Shown one piece after another: positions 44,401 through 53,240 of a stretch of DNA of 64,000 nt (position 1 is the stretch's first letter; the number at the start of each line of letters is the position of its first letter). The notes under the pieces are model-generated. The model was not told the origin of the DNA. It saw nothing but the letters and a program-made list of their open reading frames with translations, and did not search any database. Origin of the DNA: Halomonas sp. QHL1 (GTDB taxonomy: Bacteria > Pseudomonadota > Gammaproteobacteria > Pseudomonadales > Halomonadaceae). The DNA is taken from positions 4,039,852 through 4,103,851 of the forward strand of contig NZ_MINL01000001.1 in NCBI RefSeq assembly GCF_001882345.1, in the 5' to 3' direction. The translations under genes and the position numbers were made by a program.

Positions 44401-45201
44401 TTAACGCCCCAACGCCTTGCCCAATCTTCCAAAAAAGTCGCCAAACGCTACATTAACCCGCTCCCGTTGCTTCCCTTGCGGGTAAAGACCCATCTCCGCT
44501 TCGGGGGAGGCTTTGGTGCCTTTGACTAAAAAGTGGTTGGTGATAGCGGCATCTTGTACAAAGGCCTCAAAGGCGCGGGCGCAGAGCTCTTCGGGTTTGC
44601 TGTAGTAGAGTTGACCGAGCTTTTTATCCATCTGCACCGAGTGCTTAAACAGCTCGCTGGGCTGGTCGCCTTCTGGCTGCAGCAGAATAGCTTTGAAGCA
44701 GTCCATCAATAATTGATTAAGCGGGTGGGGGATGGGCGTCGCATCGGCTAGCCACGCGGTGGAGGCGAACATGCCGTTAGGGATGCCACGAAAACACTTA
44801 GTGGCGACATAGTGGTCGAAAGCGTGATGGTACTCATGGGCGATGCTGCCAGGGCCTGCGTTTTTGGCCAGCGCAAAGCTGCGTTGGCTCGGGTCGTAGT
44901 GGGCGGATACGCCCGGTCGACCACCGCTGCCGTACTGCAGCGCTATAGAGCCGCGCAGCGAAATCAACGCCTCTGGCCCCTGGAGAATCAACATAAGATC
45001 GCACAGCGCATCGTGGAAAAGCTCAGCGGCTCGGTCACGCTCGGCGCTGGTGACCCAGCGGCCAATCTCAATCGAGCGAAAATCAAACTGGCGCCGAATC
45101 AATGCAAAGCTGCTTGCTTGCCCCTGGTGATGGTCAGGCCCGCTGCGGTAAAAATCCCGCGCTTCAATGCTCACTAATCGTTTCTCCTTGTATTCCGCCA
45201 T
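44401..45201 (-). CDS. CLCA_X family protein
   Basis: A 266-residue protein of the CLCA_X family, named for similarity to the metalloprotease-like domain of CLCA proteins. A zinc motif HEYHHAFDH (near 142-150) is HExxH with a further His. FRSIEIGRWV and ARAFEAFVQD are further conserved blocks. The function in bacteria is unknown. ATG 45201 is used; a GTG 12 bases upstream is possible. It is a single gene with convergent and divergent neighbours. Confidence 0.8.
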   Translation of the reverse strand: MAEYKEKRLVSIEARDFYRSGPDHHQGQASSFALIRRQFDFRSIEIGRWVTSAERDRAAELFHDALCDLMLILQGPEALISLRGSIALQYGSGGRPGVSAHYDPSQRSFALAKNAGPGSIAHEYHHAFDHYVATKCFRGIPNGMFASTAWLADATPIPHPLNQLLMDCFKAILLQPEGDQPSELFKHSVQMDKKLGQLYYSKPEELCARAFEAFVQDAAITNHFLVKGTKASPEAEMGLYPQGKQRERVNVAFGDFFGRLGKALGR

Positions 45202-45267
45202 CCAGACCCCCACTTACTAACAGTAACGCATTTTAATAGCCTCATTTTTCACCGTATGGAGAGAGTT

Positions 45268-45954
45268 ATGAGCAAGCGTATTTTAGTGGTACTGACGTCA
45301 CACGATCAGTTGGGCGATACCGGCAATAAGACCGGTTTTTGGCTCGAAGAGCTGGCCGCCCCTTATTATGTCTTTAAAGACGCGGGTGCTGAAGTAACGT
45401 TGGCATCGCCCAAGGGAGGGCAGCCGCCGCTGGATCCCAAAAGTGATGCAGAGGATAGCCAAACCGATGAAACGCGCCGCTTCAAGCAAGATGAAAAAGC
45501 TAACGCGGAGCTTGCCGCTACCCATCGTTTGAGCGACATGAAGGCTGATGACTTCGATGCGGTATTTTACCCCGGTGGCCATGGCCCACTATGGGATCTC
45601 GTCGACGACGCGGACTCAATTCGCCTGATCGAAACCTTTATCGCCCAAGGCAAGCCAGTTGCCTCGGTTTGTCACGCGCCGATCGTATTAGTGAATGCTA
45701 AAGACAGCGCTGGCGAGCCGCTTGTTAAAGGACGCCAGGTAACGGGCTTTACCAACGGCGAAGAAGAGGCCGTTGGTTTGACCAATATCGTGCCGCATCT
45801 CGTTGAAGATGCCTTACAAAAGTGCGGTGGGATTTATAGCAAAGCAGACGATTTCACCCCTTACGTGCGCGAAGATGGTCAACTGATCACCGGGCAAAAC
45901 CCGCCTTCCTCTGCGCTCACGGCTGAGACACTGATGGCGTGGTTTAACAAATAA
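45268..45954 (+). CDS. DJ-1/PfpI family (Hsp31-like) protein
   Basis: The 228-residue protein has the nucleophile elbow AVFYPGGHGPLWDL and VASVCHAP, with Cys135 and His136. GDTGNKTGFWLEELAAPYYVF at the start places it in the type 1 glutamine amidotransferase-like group near Hsp31/YajL-type glyoxalases and deglycases. It probably handles aldehyde stress or protein damage. ATG 45268 follows ggagag. A terminator follows the stop. Confidence 0.9.
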   Translation: MSKRILVVLTSHDQLGDTGNKTGFWLEELAAPYYVFKDAGAEVTLASPKGGQPPLDPKSDAEDSQTDETRRFKQDEKANAELAATHRLSDMKADDFDAVFYPGGHGPLWDLVDDADSIRLIETFIAQGKPVASVCHAPIVLVNAKDSAGEPLVKGRQVTGFTNGEEEAVGLTNIVPHLVEDALQKCGGIYSKADDFTPYVREDGQLITGQNPPSSALTAETLMAWFNK

Positions 45955-45978
45955 GCGGTATAGATCACATGTTGGATG

Positions 45979-46008
45979 AAACGGCGAGGCTCTCCTCGCC
46001 GTTTCTGT
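45979..46008 (+). terminator. terminator after DJ-1/PfpI gene
   Basis: Stem acggcgagg/cctcgccgt with loop ctct, followed by ttctgtttt. Confidence 0.8.
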
Positions 46009-46103
46009 TTTGGGTATTGGATAGATCCTGACTACCCTTATAGGGCAATAGGTTATGTATGCAAAGTAGCCAAGTTCTTAGGGGCAACAAGGAGAAAACT
46101 AAC

Positions 46104-46841
46104 ATGGAGACAGCACGCGTCTATCGGATGAAGACGGCAGATCACCTCTGCCCGTTTGGGATGAAAACGCTCGATTTGCTAAAGCGCAAAGGCTACCAGG
46201 TTGACGACCATCCGCTTACCTCTCGGGATGAAATTGATGCATTCAAAGCCCAGGAAAGTGTCGATACCACACCACAAACTTATATCGGCGATAAACGTAT
46301 TGGCGGCTATGAAGAGGTGCGTGAGTATTTAGGCATGAGCGTGCCTAGCGCGAAAGAGACCTCATATCGGCCGGTGGTGGCGATTTTTGTTACCGCTTTG
46401 CTCATCGGTCTGTCGGTTAGCTGGGTAGCCAACGGCACCTTAGTGGCGGCGCGAATGCCAGAGTATGCGGTGGCTACAGCCATGGTGCTGCTAGGTTTGC
46501 AGAAGCTGCAGGATGTAGAAAGCTTTAGCACGATGTTTCTTAACTACGACCTGTTGGCTCAGCGCTATATCCCATACAGCTATGTGTACCCCTACGCAGA
46601 AACCCTGGCAGGGGTGTTAATGCTGGCAGGTGCTTTGATTTGGCTTGCAGCACCGCTGGCGCTGTTTATCGGTACGGTAGGCGCGGTATCGGTTTTTAAA
46701 GCCGTGTATGTGGATAAGCGTGAGTTGAAATGCGCCTGCGTTGGCGGAAGCAGCAATGTGCCACTAGGGTTTGTATCGCTAACGGAAAATATCGCCATGA
46801 TACTGATGGGGCTATGGATGCCGCTGAAAATGTTGCTATAA
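46104..46841 (+). CDS. glutaredoxin-MauE/DoxX-like fusion
   Basis: A 245-residue protein. The N-terminal glutaredoxin domain has active site CPFG (16-19) and TPQTYIGDKRIGGYEE (about 57-72). From residue 90 there are four hydrophobic segments resembling the MauE/DoxX redox-membrane family, with a CACVGG motif near residue 210. It likely passes electrons from the cytoplasm to a membrane cysteine pair. ATG 46104 follows aaggag; an upstream start at 46059 lacks a site. It is a stand-alone gene. Confidence 0.85.
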   Translation: METARVYRMKTADHLCPFGMKTLDLLKRKGYQVDDHPLTSRDEIDAFKAQESVDTTPQTYIGDKRIGGYEEVREYLGMSVPSAKETSYRPVVAIFVTALLIGLSVSWVANGTLVAARMPEYAVATAMVLLGLQKLQDVESFSTMFLNYDLLAQRYIPYSYVYPYAETLAGVLMLAGALIWLAAPLALFIGTVGAVSVFKAVYVDKRELKCACVGGSSNVPLGFVSLTENIAMILMGLWMPLKMLL

Positions 46842-46956
46842 AAATCATCGTCAAAAAACTGCTTGGCTAAAATGCTGTTTAAAATCCAAAAAGTCGTTAT
46901 AAAACAATTTATTTGCCTCTACATATCATAGGTTAGATAAACCCCCTGCTATAAAG

Positions 46957-47110
46957 CGCACTGTGTGCGCATAGCGAAGGGAGCTCGCGAAAAGGAAGAG
47001 CAAGCAAGGATTGCTTGTGTAACACAAGGATGCACAAACAGGATGTTTGTGGTGCAAGATCAGGGAAGACCTGATGAGAACCCGGCCAAGGAATGGCCGG
47101 GTTTTTTTTA
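46957..47110 (+). ncRNA. CsrB/RsmY-like regulatory small RNA, copy 1
   Basis: About 150 bases with many GGA motifs presented in small hairpins: agcaaggattgct, aaacaggatgttt, tcagggaagacctga, and the terminator ggccaaggaatggcc (stem aacccggcc/ggccggg, 47079-47109) followed by a T run. Such repeated GGA loops sequester CsrA/RsmA. The upstream element catag-gttagata (46927-46939) and the start region cactgtg are shared with the second copy at 47706. No protein gene fits here. Confidence 0.8.
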
Positions 47111-47273
47111 CCCCAGAATAAATAACGTATTAATTAAGCTATTATGACGTTTCCATTAATTTTTTGATTAACTGTTTTTATTAACTATGCGTTGCTTTTG
47201 TTAATAAAAGGGTAGCTGCGCTACCAGACTACCCATGGGTTTATAACAAGTCACCCTTAAACAAGCTGTTTCT

Positions 47274-47489
47274 TTAACAGGCATAGTGATAATAAAGCGA
47301 GCTTAACTCATTCAGGGGTACTTCAACCGCGGTTTGACAGTTTAGGCAGCGTAGGGTGGTGCTGTTTTTTCCGGTGCCTTCTAGGCGGAAACGGTTCAAG
47401 AACGGATTTCCGGGTGACTCTGAGTTACCGCAATGACGACAGGTGACATCCAGGCCATTGACTTTATTAGTAATTATAATATCGCGCAC
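47274..47489 (-). CDS. small zinc-ribbon protein
   Basis: A 71-residue protein with two CxxC pairs (Cys17/20 and Cys48/51) around a basic strand region, a zinc ribbon. Start GTG 47489 with an aggagg site five bases upstream. It lies between the two CsrB-like RNAs on the other strand. No family name is recognised. It could be a small nucleic-acid-binding or translation-linked protein, but that is conjecture. Confidence 0.7.
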   Translation of the reverse strand: MRDIIITNKVNGLDVTCRHCGNSESPGNPFLNRFRLEGTGKNSTTLRCLNCQTAVEVPLNELSSLYYHYAC

Positions 47490-47705
47490 GCTGACCTCCT
47501 ACCATTAGGTTAGATGATGGTTCAGGCGTGGTAACATCCGTGTAGAGCAGTATCGTTACCGATACTTTTAAAAGTATAGCGCTGCTGGGTATATGCGCCA
47601 TTTAAAAATAAAAAACGTGCTTTAATGGGTACCCTTGAGTTTGTGAAAAAAAGATAAATTTTTCCACTTTAATAACATAGGTTAGATAAATAGACCGTTT
47701 TAAGG

Positions 47706-47858
47706 TTCACTGTGAGCATATACCACACGGAAGTGGCAACAGGGAAGATTAAGCTAGGAAGGCTTACGCTCATGGAAGCACAAACAGGATGTTTGTGAAG
47801 ACGAATCAAGGATGGTTTGATAAAGCCCCGGCCAGGGAATGGCCGGGGCTTCTTTTTT
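47706..47858 (+). ncRNA. CsrB/RsmY-like regulatory small RNA, copy 2
   Basis: About 150 bases with at least seven GGA motifs: cacacggaagtgg, acagggaaga, agctaggaaggct, atggaag, aaacaggatgttt, tcaaggatggtttga, and the terminator loop gccagggaatggcc (stem agccccggcc/ggccggggct, 47824-47852). Promoter-proximal sequence and the start region match copy 1. The terminator also lies 11 bases from the stop of the convergent M42 gene and may serve both. Confidence 0.82.
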
Positions 47859-47869
47859 ATATGTTTGTT

Positions 47870-49219
47870 TTATTTCTTCGCTTTTTTCTTGTTTTTCTTG
47901 CTGTTGTTACTTTCTTTACTTGGGGTGCTCGCAGTGCTTTGGTCACTTTCTGTATTCTCATCTTTACTGTCATCACCCTCACTGTCCGGCTTATCGCTGC
48001 CTTGGTGAGCAAGCGGGCTCGCTTGGTCTAAGCGCGGGTGGTTATCCAGGAATTCACGCTGAAGGTCTGGTATGGCATCCAAGGCTTGCAGGGTATGGGT
48101 GAGGGCATGAATAGCCGCCAGCACATCCTGGGTATGACCCGTTTCTGAAATGGTGTGCATATTGCGGATGGGGAAACCAATCGAGGTCGCGGCACTGTCG
48201 ATAGACGCTAATACGCCCGCCATACCATCGGTACCCGTATCCACGCCGACAATATCGCGCTGCAGCGGAATGTCCTGCTCTTTAGCCGCCTTAGCGATGA
48301 TCCGATTGAGCTGTTCGCTGGCAATCGAGCCCACCGCCATGGTGAAGCCTTTGCCCATCTCCAGTGGCTGCATGCGCTTGTCGCCAATACCGGGCGCAGC
48401 CACATAGTCATGGTTTACGTCTACGCCAATCAAAGCATCCGGCTTCATCTCGCCCGCCATCACGCGGCTGCCGAAACGGCCAATCTCTTCATAGCTGGCA
48501 ATCGCAAACAGTACGCGAACGTTTTGGGTGCCGCCTGCTTCGGCGATCAGGCGCGCCACTTCGGCGGCCACAAAGCAGCCCAGTCCGTTATCCAGGTAGG
48601 CACCGTAAAACGTATTAGGGCTAAAGCCGGGGCGGATAGGGCGGTCGAAAATAATCGAATCGCCGGGGCGAACACCCAGGTTCAACACCTGTTGCTTTTT
48701 ATTCTCGCCGTGGATCTGCAGGTCCAGGTAAATCTGCTCTTTTTTCAGCCCTTTACTGCCATCGCGCTGGGCAGGATCAGAGAAGTGAATGGCGCCCAGT
48801 GCTTCAACCGTGCCGCCTTCAATGCAGCGGTAGCTGCCGGGGGCGTCAGGGTCTTCGCTAAACAGCTTCACTTCATGGCCGATCAGTACCGTCGGCAGGA
48901 ATGAATCGGTGTTGATCCAGATCTTGCCATCTTCGCCAATCGAGCGCACCTGCATACGGATTTTGTCCGCATGGCCGATGATCATGACCTTGAACATGTC
49001 GTCGCGGTCAGGGTGGGTGTCCAGAACCACGCCCGCGTTGCCCTTGAACTGGTGAAGATGCCAGCTTTTAGGCGCAAAGCTCTCAAAATGCGGTTTGAGC
49101 ACGCCGTAGGTCATGGCGGCTTCCAGGCCCACGGGGCTAGGGGCAGCAAGAATATCGCGCATCAGTTTGAACTGCGCGTCGGGCATCGGTTGCGTCCAGG
49201 GTTTTGCACTATCGCTCAT
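47870..49219 (-). CDS. M42 family peptidase, NAGGN-system type
   Basis: A 449-residue metallo-aminopeptidase-like protein. Metal-site blocks are visible: MIIGHADKIRMQV, TFYGAYLDNGLGCFVAAEV, SYEEIGRFGSR, and VGVDTGTDGMAG. It resembles the peptidase annotated with the N-acetylglutaminylglutamine amide osmoprotectant system. The C-terminal 60 residues are a Ser/Asp/Lys-rich, low-complexity tail. The usual synthase genes are not adjacent, so the link to the osmolyte rests on family only. Confidence 0.82.
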   Translation of the reverse strand: MSDSAKPWTQPMPDAQFKLMRDILAAPSPVGLEAAMTYGVLKPHFESFAPKSWHLHQFKGNAGVVLDTHPDRDDMFKVMIIGHADKIRMQVRSIGEDGKIWINTDSFLPTVLIGHEVKLFSEDPDAPGSYRCIEGGTVEALGAIHFSDPAQRDGSKGLKKEQIYLDLQIHGENKKQQVLNLGVRPGDSIIFDRPIRPGFSPNTFYGAYLDNGLGCFVAAEVARLIAEAGGTQNVRVLFAIASYEEIGRFGSRVMAGEMKPDALIGVDVNHDYVAAPGIGDKRMQPLEMGKGFTMAVGSIASEQLNRIIAKAAKEQDIPLQRDIVGVDTGTDGMAGVLASIDSAATSIGFPIRNMHTISETGHTQDVLAAIHALTHTLQALDAIPDLQREFLDNHPRLDQASPLAHQGSDKPDSEGDDSKDENTESDQSTASTPSKESNNSKKNKKKAKK

Positions 49220-49299
49220 CGTTGTCGCTCACTCATTTTAGGTGGATGTTAATCACCTCTAGTCTGCCAGATTCCCGCACTGTGTGTAGAGAAAGCCGC

Positions 49300-50184
49300 T
49301 TATTCGTGGTGATGAATTAGCTGACGCAGGGCGCTGGTGGCGGCGGACGGAGGATGACGGCGGCTCAATACAATGCCCAGCTCACGGCGAATGGTCGGCT
49401 CGACCAGCGGGCGGTATTCAATACCATCGGCGGCGATTTGACGAAAACTGAGCGAGGGCAGCACGCTAATGCCTAACCCTGCCGCCACCATGCGGCCTAC
49501 CGTGGCGATCTGGCGCGCATCGCACAAGATATCCAGCCGCTCTCCTACGCTCTGCATAATGCGGTCAATATCCTGGCGCGAGCTGGAAAGGCGATTGATA
49601 CCGATAAACGGATAAGCCGCGAGTTGGCTCCAGGCTACAGCTGATTGCGCCAGCAACGGATGCCCGCAGGGGCAAACGACCACATAGCTGTCTTCGAGTA
49701 CGGGCTCAAACGTTAGATCTTCTGCGTCGCTTGGCGGCACTGAAAGCCCCAGGTCGGCGCGACCTTCGCGCACCATTTGATTGATCTGCTCGGCCAGCAC
49801 ATCGTGCAGGCTGAGGTTGATTCGTGGGTAGGCTTCATGAAAAAGCTTAATGACGCGCGGGAATAGTCCTGCCGCCAGAGTGGGCAGGGCGGCCACCGTT
49901 ACCTTTCCGCGCTGTTTGGAAAACTGGTCGTTGAGATCTTCAAAGGCTTCATTCCAATCATTCAATAGCCGCACGGCGACTGGCAGAAAGGCTTCGCCTT
50001 CCGGCGTTAACGCGAGCTGGCGCGTGGTGCGGGCAAACAGTGCACCACCGACGTTCTCCTCAAGCTTACGCAGGGCAATCGAGATCGCCGGTTGGGAAAG
50101 GTGCACACGCTCGCTGGCCTCGGCCAGGCTGCGCGAGTGGGCGACGGCAACAAAAACACGCAACTGCTGGATGCTTGGATTCAT
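49300..50184 (-). CDS. LysR family transcriptional regulator
   Basis: The 294-residue protein has an N-terminal winged HTH (1-60, with LAEASERVHLSQPAISIALRKLE split over 15-37) and a C-terminal effector domain. It is transcribed divergently from the TAXI-TRAP operon with 158 bases between, the usual arrangement for a regulator of that operon. The intergenic stretch has a gcatgc and a TGC-N14-GCA element near 50245. The inducer is probably the transported substrate, unknown here. Confidence 0.88.
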   Translation of the reverse strand: MNPSIQQLRVFVAVAHSRSLAEASERVHLSQPAISIALRKLEENVGGALFARTTRQLALTPEGEAFLPVAVRLLNDWNEAFEDLNDQFSKQRGKVTVAALPTLAAGLFPRVIKLFHEAYPRINLSLHDVLAEQINQMVREGRADLGLSVPPSDAEDLTFEPVLEDSYVVVCPCGHPLLAQSAVAWSQLAAYPFIGINRLSSSRQDIDRIMQSVGERLDILCDARQIATVGRMVAAGLGISVLPSLSFRQIAADGIEYRPLVEPTIRRELGIVLSRRHPPSAATSALRQLIHHHE

Positions 50185-50342
50185 TTAGAAAGTAAAACAC
50201 AAATTAAAAACTATTCAATATACAAAATTAACCCGGCAGACCATGCTTGCTTTATCGCATGCAAACAGCGTCGCGATCACCGATTTAGATAAAAAACCGC
50301 TCTACAATAACAATAGCTCGCTTAGCGAGCTTCGGAGACACT

Positions 50343-51308
50343 ATGAAAACGCTACTTACCGCCATGGTGGCAAGCGCCGCTGTGCTGGCTGCTGCCACTT
50401 CCCATGCCGATGAACGCCTGCTGATTGGTTCAACCTCCAGCTCCTCTAGCCACTACAGCTACTTTGTCGCGGTTAACCAAATCATTAATAACCAAGTCGA
50501 AGGGGTGAGCTCCTCCGTTGCGGAAACCGGTGCCACGGTGGATAACCTGCGCCGTTTGGGCCGCAACCAAATCGATATGGGCCTGGTCACCACCAATACG
50601 GGCTATCACGCCTACGCGGGCGAGGAAGATTTTGAAGGCCGCCCCGTCGATAACCGCCTGCTATGGGTCTACACCGTGGCGCCGCAGAATGCCGTGATGC
50701 GCCAGGATGCGGAGGTGGAAACGTTCGCTGACTTAGACGGTGTGCGCTTCAATCCAGGGATTACCGGGTCAGCTACCGAGAAAACCACCGAAGCGGTAAT
50801 GCGCACGCTAGGCATCGAGCCTGACTACGTGCGCGGTTCAACGACCGATATGGTCGACGCCATGAAGGATGGCCGAGTCATGGGATCGGTAAAGTCGGGG
50901 GTCGGAGGACGCTTGGATGGCTCCTCTATGGATATCGCCACTTTCACACCGATAAGCGTGCTGTCGCTTGACCAAGAGCAGGCCGACACACTGCGCAGCG
51001 AAATGCCCGATGTGGCGATTGTCGATGTGCCCGAAGGGGCTGCAGAGGGTATTCCTGCTTACACTACTTGGGCCTTTGGTGTTGCCGTGCACGCCCATCC
51101 GGATATGGATGACGAGACAGCCTATCAAATCGTCAAAGCCGTGATGGAAAATCCAGAGCCGCAGGTTAACTCCTTCGCCGCCATGCAGGATGCGGATATG
51201 GCGAAGATGACCCTGGAGGTTGGCACCGTGCCACTTCATGCCGGCGCTGCGCGCTATTTCGAAGAGCAGGGGTATGACATCCCCGATGCCTTGCAGCCAG
51301 TCCAGTAA
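50343..51308 (+). CDS. TAXI family TRAP solute-binding protein
   Basis: A 321-residue periplasmic receptor with a signal peptide (1-23, ending SHADE). LIGSTSSSSSHYSYF, RRLGRNQIDMGLVTTNTGYHAY and GITGSATEKTTEAVM are TAXI-family blocks. It captures a substrate, often a dicarboxylate, glutamate or other organic acid, for the membrane subunit encoded next. The start follows cggaga. First gene of a TRAP/AtuA operon. Confidence 0.92.
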   Translation: MKTLLTAMVASAAVLAAATSHADERLLIGSTSSSSSHYSYFVAVNQIINNQVEGVSSSVAETGATVDNLRRLGRNQIDMGLVTTNTGYHAYAGEEDFEGRPVDNRLLWVYTVAPQNAVMRQDAEVETFADLDGVRFNPGITGSATEKTTEAVMRTLGIEPDYVRGSTTDMVDAMKDGRVMGSVKSGVGGRLDGSSMDIATFTPISVLSLDQEQADTLRSEMPDVAIVDVPEGAAEGIPAYTTWAFGVAVHAHPDMDDETAYQIVKAVMENPEPQVNSFAAMQDADMAKMTLEVGTVPLHAGAARYFEEQGYDIPDALQPVQ

Positions 51309-51323
51309 GGCCCATTGGAGAAG

Positions 51324-53240
51324 ATGATCATGCGCGAGACAGTCACCAAAGGCTTGGCGCTCCTGCTGGGTGGGCTAATCCTTTATACCTCCGCCACTGG
51401 GCCGTTCGAGAGCTTGATTCAGCGGAGTATCTTTCTCGCGCTGGTCATTCTACTAGGGCTTGCCGTTTATCCGTTAGGTGCAGGCAAGCGCTGGCGCCCG
51501 CTGGGTATCGCTATTGATGCGGTGCTGGCAGTGGGTGTGGTAGTTGCCTGTGGCTATGTGGCGCTTAACTACGAACAAATTCTGGTCGAACTCCCCTGGG
51601 CAACTCCTCGGGATATGCTGCTGACCGGCGTTCTGCTGGTGGCGATTCTGGAGCTTTCGCGACGCGCCATCGGCGTGATCTTTCCACTGTTGGTGTTAGT
51701 GGGATTGGCCTACGCGTGGCTAGGAGCAGCAATCCCAGGGCCGCTTGGTCACCGGGGGTTCGATCTCTACTACATGACCGAAACCATCTACCTCGGTGAC
51801 TTAGGTGTGTGGGGCATGCTGGTCGGCGTCGCCGCGACTACCATTGCCGCTTTCGTACTGTTCGGCTGTTTGCTGCTGCATACCGGAGGCGGCAATACCT
51901 TTATGGATCTGGCGTTGCGTATCAGCGGCCGCTCGCCGGGTGGTGCTGCCAAAGTGGCCACTGTGGCCTCTGGGCTGTTTGGCATGGTCAGCGGCAGTGC
52001 CGTGGCCAATGTCGCCACCACGGGCAACTTCACCATTCCCATGATGAAACGCTTGAACTACCCACGCCCCTTCGCAGCTGGGGTAGAAGCGGTCGCCTCG
52101 ACCGGCGGCCAAATCGCGCCGCCGATCCTGGGCGCTGCGGCGTTTATCATGGCGGAGATTCTAGGCGAGAGTTACCTGCGTATTGCCTTAGCGGCTTTGC
52201 TGCCCGCGATCCTTTTCTACCTGGGGGTGTTTGTCACCATTCACTTGGTCGCCAAGCGCCGCCAGCTGCAGGTAGTACCCGATGATGAGCTGCCAAGCTG
52301 GTCAGACGTGATTCGCCCTGAACGTATTATTCCCATTCTGGCTGCATTAGGCGGGCTGTTTTACGGCGTGCTTAGCGGCCGTTCGATTCAAATGTCGGCG
52401 TTCTACGGCATCTTAATGACCGTGCTAACGTTCGTGCCTTTTGCGCTCATGGCCAAGATGCCGCTGCGCGAGATCCTCGGCAAGCTGGTGGCAGGCTTAG
52501 TCGATGCGGGCAAAGGCATGGTTATTATTGGCGTGCTATTGGCCGGGGCGCAGATTCTGGTCGCCATGATCGGCATGACGGGCATCGGTGTGACCTTAGC
52601 CAGCTTGATCGTCACGGTAGGCGGAGAATCGCTATTCCTAGTCGCCTTTATCGTCGGCGGCGTGTGTCTGATTTTAGGCATGGGTATTCCCACTACGGCA
52701 GCGTATGTGCTGGTGGCGTCGGTACTGGCTCCTGCGCTAACGGCCATTGGCGTTGAACCACTGATTGCCCATCTGTTTGTTTTCTACTTCGCCACTCTGT
52801 CGGTGATTACACCGCCCGTCTGTATTGCGGTCTTTGTAGCCTCAGGTATTGCCGACACCAACTGGTTGCCTGCGGCGGTTGAGTCAGTGCGCTTGGCGGC
52901 GGCTATCTACGTCATCCCCTTCCTGCTGTTGATCTACCCGGCCTTGGCGGGGTTTGGTTCCGCCCTGGAGATCGTCTTGGCCAGCTGCCAAGGGGTCGTG
53001 TTCGTGATGGCGTTTGCCGCGCTGATGTCCCGGGTAGCCATGACGGGTAAGCGTTTGATCGATGTTGTAGCGCTGATCGCGGTGATTGGGCTGGCGCTGA
53101 CGCCCGGCTGGCTGACCACGCTGGCAGCGCTAGCCCTGATCATTGGGCTATTTATACGCCGCCGCTCGCTGCTGAGAGACGAGCTGGCGTCTGTCGCGGG
53201 CGACCACCACTCTCTTCAGGCCAAGGAGACACAGCTATGA
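51324..53240 (+). CDS. TRAP transporter fused permease (4TM/12TM)
   Basis: A 638-residue membrane protein with a small and a large TRAP membrane domain fused, as is usual with TAXI receptors. Many transmembrane segments are seen. The conserved blocks include FGMVSGSAVANVATTGNFTIP, STGGQIAPPILGAAAFIMAE and LGMGIPTTAAYVL. ATG 51324 or 51330 is possible. Ends with an ATGA overlap with the DUF1446 gene, so uptake and metabolism are coupled. Confidence 0.92.
   Translation: MIMRETVTKGLALLLGGLILYTSATGPFESLIQRSIFLALVILLGLAVYPLGAGKRWRPLGIAIDAVLAVGVVVACGYVALNYEQILVELPWATPRDMLLTGVLLVAILELSRRAIGVIFPLLVLVGLAYAWLGAAIPGPLGHRGFDLYYMTETIYLGDLGVWGMLVGVAATTIAAFVLFGCLLLHTGGGNTFMDLALRISGRSPGGAAKVATVASGLFGMVSGSAVANVATTGNFTIPMMKRLNYPRPFAAGVEAVASTGGQIAPPILGAAAFIMAEILGESYLRIALAALLPAILFYLGVFVTIHLVAKRRQLQVVPDDELPSWSDVIRPERIIPILAALGGLFYGVLSGRSIQMSAFYGILMTVLTFVPFALMAKMPLREILGKLVAGLVDAGKGMVIIGVLLAGAQILVAMIGMTGIGVTLASLIVTVGGESLFLVAFIVGGVCLILGMGIPTTAAYVLVASVLAPALTAIGVEPLIAHLFVFYFATLSVITPPVCIAVFVASGIADTNWLPAAVESVRLAAAIYVIPFLLLIYPALAGFGSALEIVLASCQGVVFVMAFAALMSRVAMTGKRLIDVVALIAVIGLALTPGWLTTLAALALIIGLFIRRRSLLRDELASVAGDHHSLQAKETQL

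Noticed and set aside
46965..47147. A 60-codon open frame within the first CsrB-like RNA
   Set aside because: The repeated GGA hairpins and the terminator explain this region, and the frame runs through the terminator stem.
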